From positions 1 to 10,992 of the forward strand of contig JAPLJY010000353.1 of assembly GCA_026388345.1 (NCBI GenBank): a DNA stretch of 10,992 nt. Direction: 5' to 3'. Origin of the DNA: Deltaproteobacteria bacterium (GTDB lineage Bacteria; Desulfobacterota; Syntrophia; Syntrophales; UBA5619). The position numbers and the translations under genes were made by a program. The number at the start of each line of letters is the position of its first letter. Positions within the stretch are counted from its first letter, which is position 1. Below the pieces are notes generated by a model. That model was not told the DNA's origin. It worked only from the letters and a program-made list of their open reading frames with translations, and made no database searches. This document shows positions 7,299 to 10,992 of this stretch, one piece after another.

Positions 7299-7575
7299 GA
7301 AAATCGTGATCCCTCCGCGCGCTGGACCTTTTTCGACCCTGCACCTCCGCGCTTCGCTGCAAAGACGAAACTCGCGCTTCGCGCTCAAACAGTCGTCTTT
7401 GCGGGCGCTCTGCTGCGGGGGCAGGGTACCCCGAAAAATATGAATTCCCGCCCAGGGCGGGAATTCCCGGCAAGGAGGCTGTCTGTTTTTTTATTGCACC
7501 CCTTACCCCCGCCTGAACGGCGGGGCTGCGGGATGCGCTCCCGGTCCAATGCGCGCTTCCGGGATCCGATTCCCA
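7299..7575. repeat. Nested hairpin repeat, element B copy 2 with about 105 bp of extra sequence
   Basis: This is the second copy of the element at 1045-1216, in the opposite orientation. It starts at GAAAATCGTGATCCC (7299) and ends near GATCCGATTCCCA (7563-7575). Shared blocks are GATCCCTCCG, GCGCTGGA, CGACCCTG, the loop 7373-7390 (17 of 18 bases identical), CAGGGTACCCCG and TCCAATGCGCGCTTCCGGG. The inner stem is 7359-7372 with 7391-7402 and has a different base sequence from copy 1, yet pairs equally well. Between 7440 and 7544 there are about 105 bases absent from copy 1. Together with the extra block this fills almost the whole 330-bp gap between the M16 gene and dut. No open frame belongs to it. 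The remaining bases 7576-7621 contain no clear Shine-Dalgarno sequence for dut. Confidence 0.82.
7440..7544. repeat. Extra block inside element B copy 2, with a perfect 12-bp palindrome
   Basis: This block interrupts the alignment of the two element B copies. It contains a perfect palindrome, GAATTCCCGCCC at 7442-7453 and GGGCGGGAATTC at 7455-7466 around a single A. It also contains a smaller hairpin, CCCCGCC (7507-7513) and GGCGGGG (7519-7525) with loop TGAAC, and a T7 run (7486-7492). The T-run is 19 bases from the palindrome, too far for a normal terminator. The block may be an insertion in copy 2 or a part lost from copy 1; two copies cannot decide. No target-site duplication is evident. 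Confidence 0.65.
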
Positions 7576-7621
7576 GGTTGTGCTAAGGTCTCGTTTTGAC
7601 CATTTTCAAACAAACCATATT

Positions 7622-8071
7622 ATGATAGAAGAGGTCCGCGTATCCATCCGAAGACTGCCGGGAACGGAAGATCTGCCGCTGCCCTCCTACATGACGGAGC
7701 AGGCGGCGGGGATGGATCTGTTCGCGGCGGTTGCAGGGCAGACGACGATCCTCCCCGGGGAAAGGAATCTGGTCCCGACGGGCGTTGTGGTGGCCCTTCC
7801 CGAAGGGTATGAGGCCGAGGTCCGGCCCCGGAGCGGGCTGGCCCTGAAATACGGCGTGACGCTGGTCAACGCGCCGGGTACGATCGACGCGGATTATCGC
7901 GGTGAGGTCGGGGTGATCCTGATCAATCACGGTCCGGCGCCCTTCATCGTCCGGCGGGGAGACCGCATCGCCCAGATGGTGGTGCACCGGGTCTGCCGCG
8001 TGGTCTGGGCCGCTTGCGGGGAGTTGTCCGCGACGGAGAGGGGCGATGGGGGGTTCGGCCATACTCGGTGA
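7622..8071 (+). CDS. dut: dUTP diphosphatase (dUTPase)
   Basis: Trimeric dUTPase hydrolyses dUTP to dUMP and pyrophosphate, keeping uracil out of DNA and feeding dTMP synthesis. The protein is 149 residues from ATG 7622. All five family motifs are visible: AGMDLFAA (1), [11 protein letters not shown] (2), [20 protein letters not shown] (3, with the catalytic Asp), [10 protein letters not shown] (4) and the C-terminal [10 protein letters not shown] (5, where the last Ser/Thr-Gly part of the usual GGFGSTG is changed to HTR). The frame is open upstream to GTG 7580, but ATG 7622 matches the family N-terminus ([11 protein letters not shown]). No good Shine-Dalgarno sequence precedes it; the upstream bases are AT-rich. 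It is separated from the M16 gene by the repeat element and from the COG1900 gene by only 12 bp, so dut and that gene are probably cotranscribed. Confidence 0.95.
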   Translation: MIEEVRVSIRRLPGTEDLPLPSYMTEQAAGMDLFAAVAGQTTILPGERNLVPTGVVVALPEGYEAEVRPRSGLALKYGVTLVNAPGTIDADYRGEVGVILINHGPAPFIVRRGDRIAQMVVHRVCRVVWAACGELSATERGDGGFGHTR

Positions 8072-8083
8072 AAGGGGTGCCGC

Positions 8084-9259
8084 ATGAAAAAATACCGGGT
8101 CAGCAAGACATTTCAGGAGATCAACGAGAAAATCCGGCAGGGGAAGGCCGTCGTGGTGACCGCCGAAGAGATGATCGACGTTGTGGAGCGGCACGGAGAC
8201 GTGGAGGCGGCCCGGAAGGTCGATGTGGTGACCACGGGCACGTTCAGTCCGATGTGCTCCTCCGGCGCCTTTCTGAATTTCGGCCACACGGCCCCGAAGA
8301 TCCGCGCCTCGAAGGTCTGGCTCAACGACGTGCCGGCCTATGGCGGGGTCGCTGCTGTGGACTGCTATCTCGGCGCCACGGAGGTAGTCGAGGAAGACCC
8401 CCTGAACAGCGTCTATCCCGGTGAGTTCAACTACGGCGGCGGTCATGTCCTTCAGGACCTGGTTGCCGGGAATGTGATCCGGCTGCGGGCAGAAAGCTAC
8501 GGCACCGACTGTTATCCGGCAAGGCGGCACGAGCGGAACATCACCCTTCAGGACCTCCGTGACGCGATGCTCTTCAACCCCCGTAACGCCTATCAGAACT
8601 ACAACTGCGCCGTGAACGTCTCGGACAAGACCATCTACACCTACATGGGAATGCTCCGGCCGCGAATGGCCAACGCCAATTATGCGACATCGGGTCAGTT
8701 GAGCCCCCTGTTCAACGATCCCTACTACAAAACGATCGGCATCGGGACCCGGATCTTCCTGGGCGGCGCCCAGGGGTTCGTGGCCTGGCCGGGGACACAG
8801 CACAATCCCAACGCCCGCCGGGGTAAAAACGGGGTCCCGCGGGAAGGTGCCGGGACGATCGCCACGATCGGCAACCTCAAGGAGATGAGCCCGGAGTGGC
8901 TGGCCGGCGCAAGCATTCTGGGCTACGGCGTTTCCCTCTACGTCGGGGTCGGCATTCCCATCCCCGTTCTGAACGAGGAGATGGCCCGCCACACAGCGGT
9001 GAAGGACGAGGAGATCTTCACGCAGGTCTATGACTACAGCATGGATTATCCGAAAGGGGTGGCCAAGAGTCTCGGCGAGGTCAGCTACGGGGAGCTCCGG
9101 AGCGGTGCGATTACGCTGAACGGACAGAAGATCTCCACCGCACCCCTGTCGAGTTACTTCAAGGCGCGGGAGATTGCAAACATCCTCAAAGAATGGATCG
9201 AGCGGGGGGATTTTCTGCTGGGCGAACCGCAGCAGGGTCTGCCCACCGTCTCGCCCTGA
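8084..9259 (+). CDS. Homocysteine biosynthesis protein (DUF39/HcyBio, COG1900)
   Basis: The 391-residue protein resembles the COG1900 family, whose Methanosarcina member MA1821 is implicated in making homocysteine from aspartate semialdehyde and sulfide. Conserved-looking features are TTGTFSPMCSSGAFLNFGH with Cys58, LNDVPAYGGVAAVDCYLGA with Cys94, GEFNYGGGHVLQDLVAG, GTDCYPARRHERN with Cys143, YNCAVNVSDKTIYTYMG with Cys175, and the glycine-rich GTRIFLGGAQGFVAWPGTQH. Which cysteine is catalytic I cannot say. No signal peptide or membrane segment is present. In methanogens and many anaerobes the gene is next to, or fused with, a NIL/ferredoxin or CBS-domain partner; here neither is fused nor adjacent. 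AAAGGGG lies seven bases before ATG 8084. It follows dut by 12 bp. The family is well supported; the pathway role in this organism is inference. Confidence 0.88.
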   Translation: MKKYRVSKTFQEINEKIRQGKAVVVTAEEMIDVVERHGDVEAARKVDVVTTGTFSPMCSSGAFLNFGHTAPKIRASKVWLNDVPAYGGVAAVDCYLGATEVVEEDPLNSVYPGEFNYGGGHVLQDLVAGNVIRLRAESYGTDCYPARRHERNITLQDLRDAMLFNPRNAYQNYNCAVNVSDKTIYTYMGMLRPRMANANYATSGQLSPLFNDPYYKTIGIGTRIFLGGAQGFVAWPGTQHNPNARRGKNGVPREGAGTIATIGNLKEMSPEWLAGASILGYGVSLYVGVGIPIPVLNEEMARHTAVKDEEIFTQVYDYSMDYPKGVAKSLGEVSYGELRSGAITLNGQKISTAPLSSYFKAREIANILKEWIERGDFLLGEPQQGLPTVSP

Positions 9260-9315
9260 GGGGAAGACGAATTGGATATTCTCGTAAATCGGGCCATAAA
9301 TTTTCAAAGTTCGTC

Positions 9316-9344
9316 TTGCACATCCCCGTTTTATTGTATATATT
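9316..9344 (+). promoter_or_regulatory. Sigma70-like promoter upstream of the ftsB-like gene
   Basis: TTGCAC (9316-9321) and TATATT (9339-9344) are separated by 17 bp in an AT-rich stretch that stands out from its GC-rich surroundings. The predicted transcription start, near 9351, leaves a leader of about 50 bases before ATG 9400. This is the best promoter match noticed in the intergenic regions and probably begins the ftsB–pilM–pilN unit. An eight-base inverted repeat, AAGACGAA (9264-9271) with TTCGTCTT (9310-9317), overlaps the -35 box and might be an operator or chance. Confidence 0.55.
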
Positions 9345-9399
9345 CACATCCGTATTTTGTTTTCCAGTGAGGTAGCAGCCTAATGGTTGGGGTATCGGG

Positions 9400-9666
9400 A
9401 TGAAGGTAGGAAGATATCTCATCGTCTTTGTCTTGCTCATGGGCGCCCTGATCACATTCGGGGACAGGGGACTCATCGATAATTACCGGATGAAGGGAAA
9501 AATGATGGCCCTGAAGAAGATCAATCATGAGATGACCCTCGAAAACATCGCCCTGAAAAAAAATATCTCCCTTTTGAGAGAGGACCTCTCCTATGTCGAG
9601 ATGATGGCGAGAAGCGAACTGGGTATGGTTAAGAAGGGGGATCTGGTTTACCGCAGCGCGCAATAG
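9400..9666 (+). CDS. FtsB/DivIC-like septum formation initiator protein
   Basis: This small bitopic membrane protein of 88 residues has an N-terminal transmembrane segment (about 4-20, RYLIVFVLLMGALITFG) with a short cytoplasmic tip. A heptad-like coiled coil follows (about 30-65, with KKINHEMTLENIALKKNISL). It ends in the family's signature-like SYVEMMARSELGMVKKGDLV. FtsB and DivIC join FtsL and FtsQ/DivIB in the divisome and help activate septal peptidoglycan synthesis; the coiled coil is periplasmic. ATG 9400 places the membrane segment at the usual position. A clear promoter lies upstream (9316-9344). The pilus gene pilM begins 61 bp after the stop; in that gap the only structure is a six-pair hairpin (9668-9673 with 9686-9691) without a U-run. 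The family is well supported by architecture and C-terminal motif; which of FtsB or DivIC it equals is not resolvable. Confidence 0.85.
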   Translation: MKVGRYLIVFVLLMGALITFGDRGLIDNYRMKGKMMALKKINHEMTLENIALKKNISLLREDLSYVEMMARSELGMVKKGDLVYRSAQ

Positions 9667-9727
9667 GGCCTCCGTTTCTGCCGCGGGAGGCGGGGTCCGT
9701 ACCTTTTATCTTAAAGACGGTGAATGC

Positions 9728-10807
9728 ATGTTCGATATCAAGGGCTTGTTTGCAGGGGGGAAACAACTGGCCGGACTGGACATCGGCTCCAGTTGCCTCA
9801 AGCTTGCGGAGATACAGGATACCCCCAAAGGCCTTATCCTCAGCCGCTTTTCCCGGATCCCGCTGGCAAAAGGCGTCATCGTCGACGGTGCCGTAGTGGA
9901 GCCGGAAGCCCTGACAGCAACCATCAAAGAACTTTACAAGGAGTCCGGCTGCAAACGGAAGAAGGTCGTCACCTCCCTCTCCGGACATGCCGTGATCGTG
10001 AAGAAGGCGACCTTTGCCCAGATGAGTGAGGAAGAGCTTCGGGGACTCATCCATGATGAGGCGGGGAAGTACCTGCCCTTCGACGACATGGCGGCGGTGG
10101 GCTATGATTTTCAGATCCTTGGAGAAAATCCATACAATCCCACTCAAATGGAAGTCCTCATCGTCGCGGCCAAGAAAGAGATCATCGAGGGCTATACGGA
10201 GGCCATCCAGGCGGCGGGTCTCGTCCCGACGATCATGGATGTCGATTCCTTCGCCCTTGAAACCATGTATGAGGAAAATTACGAATTCGATGAGAACGAT
10301 GTGGCCGTTCTCATCAACATCGGGGCGAGCATTACCAACCTCAATGCGTTGAAGGGCGGGGCATCGATCTTCACGCGGGACTTTACCCTCGGCGGCAATT
10401 CCGTTACCGAGGCGCTGGCCGCAAATCTTGGCGTTCCTTTAGAAGAGGCGGAAAAGGCCAAGATCGAAGGGATCGGAGACGACGCACACGCCAGAACGGC
10501 ATTCCGGGACGGACTGATTGCCTATGCCGATCCGATCTGTTCCGAAATCGAGCGGTCGGTCGAATACTTCCGTTCCACATTCGGTGCGGAAAACATCAGT
10601 AAAATTCTGCTGTCCGGCGGCGGAGCCCTGATTCCCGGCATGGTTGCCGACCTGGGCCATCGTCTTGGGATCGAAACAGAGATTATTAACCCATTCAAGA
10701 AAATCCAATTGAACAATAAGGTTCTCGAACCGGAGTCGGCGGAGGGCATCGGTCCCATTGCCGCCGTCGGTGTGGGGCTGGCCCTGCGCAAGATAGGTGA
10801 TCAATGA
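9728..10807 (+). CDS. pilM: Type IV pilus assembly ATPase-fold protein PilM
   Basis: PilM is a cytoplasmic actin-like (FtsA/SHS2-type) protein that binds the N-terminal peptide of PilN and links the inner-membrane PilN–PilO platform to the pilus motor. The protein has 359 residues, typical of the family. Nucleotide-binding features are LDIGSSCLKLAEI (17-29, phosphate-1 loop with Asp18), VLINIGASITNLNAL (phosphate-2) and LLSGGGALIPGM (adenosine loop). The SHS2/1C insertion region contains EEELRGLIHDEAGKYLPFD. The N-terminal MFDIKGLF is also usual. ATG 9728 is chosen because it gives this N-terminus; the ribosome-binding signal is weak. The stop TGA is followed at once by a second TGA (10808-10810). 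pilN begins 41 bp downstream. The pilus may be of twitching, adhesion or conductive type; this window cannot tell. Confidence 0.95.
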   Translation: MFDIKGLFAGGKQLAGLDIGSSCLKLAEIQDTPKGLILSRFSRIPLAKGVIVDGAVVEPEALTATIKELYKESGCKRKKVVTSLSGHAVIVKKATFAQMSEEELRGLIHDEAGKYLPFDDMAAVGYDFQILGENPYNPTQMEVLIVAAKKEIIEGYTEAIQAAGLVPTIMDVDSFALETMYEENYEFDENDVAVLINIGASITNLNALKGGASIFTRDFTLGGNSVTEALAANLGVPLEEAEKAKIEGIGDDAHARTAFRDGLIAYADPICSEIERSVEYFRSTFGAENISKILLSGGGALIPGMVADLGHRLGIETEIINPFKKIQLNNKVLEPESAEGIGPIAAVGVGLALRKIGDQ

Positions 10808-10848
10808 TGACGGCTACGTTCCTTTACTGATTTTTTGCGGGCACAACC

Positions 10849-10992
10849 ATGATTCGAATCAACCTCCTTCCCTATCGGGAAAAGGCAAAGAAGGAAAATC
10901 TGCAGTACCAGATCATCGCCCTCTCGGGCGCCCTGGTGTTGTTTCTTCTGATCATCCTCTCCGTGCATCTCTATTTCAGCATGAGTATCAGC
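10849..10992 (+). CDS. pilN: Type IV pilus assembly protein PilN, N-terminal part (cut by window end)
   Basis: Forty-eight codons are visible from ATG 10849 to the window edge with no stop. The first residues, MIRINLLPYR, contain the INLLP motif that in PilN inserts into the groove of PilM. A charged stretch (EKAKKEN) follows, then one transmembrane segment (about 22-44, IIALSGALVLFLLIILSVHL). The periplasmic coiled coil and ferredoxin-like domain, which pair with PilO, lie beyond the window. Adjacency to pilM is the canonical pilMNOPQ order. No strong Shine-Dalgarno sequence is seen (GCGGGCAC about ten bases upstream). Identification rests on the N-terminal motif, the membrane segment and the neighbour, and is strong despite the short length. 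Confidence 0.93.
   Translation, partial: MIRINLLPYREKAKKENLQYQIIALSGALVLFLLIILSVHLYFSMSIS

Noticed and set aside
7442..7492. Rho-independent terminator after the M16 gene (GC-rich palindrome followed by T7)
   Set aside because: The T-run is 19 bases past the stem rather than directly after it, and the sequence lies in repeat-derived DNA. Termination is possible but not supported.
7596..7623. Promoter-like TTGACC-16-TATTAT just before dut
   Set aside because: The hexamers are good, but transcription would start near 7630, after the only sensible dut ATG (7622), and no later start codon fits the family.
1..10992. A novel defence, toxin–antitoxin or mobile-element protein system
   Set aside because: Every well-supported coding frame belongs to a known housekeeping, sulfur-metabolism, division or pilus family. 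No transposase, integrase, nuclease or toxin-like gene is present.

Overview
The window looks like chromosomal DNA of a GC-rich anaerobic proteobacterium of the old Deltaproteobacteria (Desulfobacterota/Thermodesulfobacteriota, for example the Syntrophus/Geobacter side). This is an inference. It rests on the gene order infB–ylxP(DUF503)–rbfA–nrnA–truB–rpsO–pnp–M16 peptidase–dut, on a COG1900/DUF39 homocysteine-biosynthesis protein (typical of strict anaerobes and methanogens), on a type IV pilus pilM–pilN pair, and on dense intergenic hairpin repeats. All genes lie on the + strand.

Layout. Positions 2-493 are the 3' end of infB. Then come a DUF503/YlxP protein (671-1006), rbfA (1232-1603), nrnA (1587-2549), truB (2546-3478), rpsO (3535-3801), pnp (3940-6060) and an M16 zinc protease (6050-7291). 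This is a translation/RNA-maturation block with short overlaps at rbfA/nrnA, nrnA/truB and pnp/M16. After a 330-bp gap follow dut (7622-8071) and, 12 bp later, the COG1900 protein (8084-9259). A good sigma70-like promoter at 9316-9344 appears to open a new unit: an FtsB/DivIC-like division protein (9400-9666), then pilM (9728-10807) and the start of pilN (10849-end).

How the genes work together. IF2, RbfA, TruB, S15 and PNPase cover translation initiation, 30S maturation, tRNA pseudouridylation and RNA decay. NrnA finishes RNA decay by degrading the short oligonucleotides that PNPase leaves, and dUTPase cleans the nucleotide pool. COG1900 links sulfide to homocysteine synthesis. PilM and PilN are the cytoplasmic/inner-membrane alignment subcomplex of the type IV pilus machine.

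The genes are ordinary; the interest is between them. Four of the five gaps longer than 100 bp (all those in the infB–dut block) hold a large inverted repeat: a 126-bp hairpin element starting on the infB stop codon; two inverted copies of a second element (1045-1216 and 7299-7575), whose hairpin loop is nearly identical while the stem sequence differs and stays paired; and a heptad-based 30-bp hairpin between rpsO and pnp. The second copy of the 172-bp element also carries about 105 bp of extra sequence with its own palindromes. I found no tRNA, rRNA, CRISPR, transposase, defence genes or convincing new protein system.
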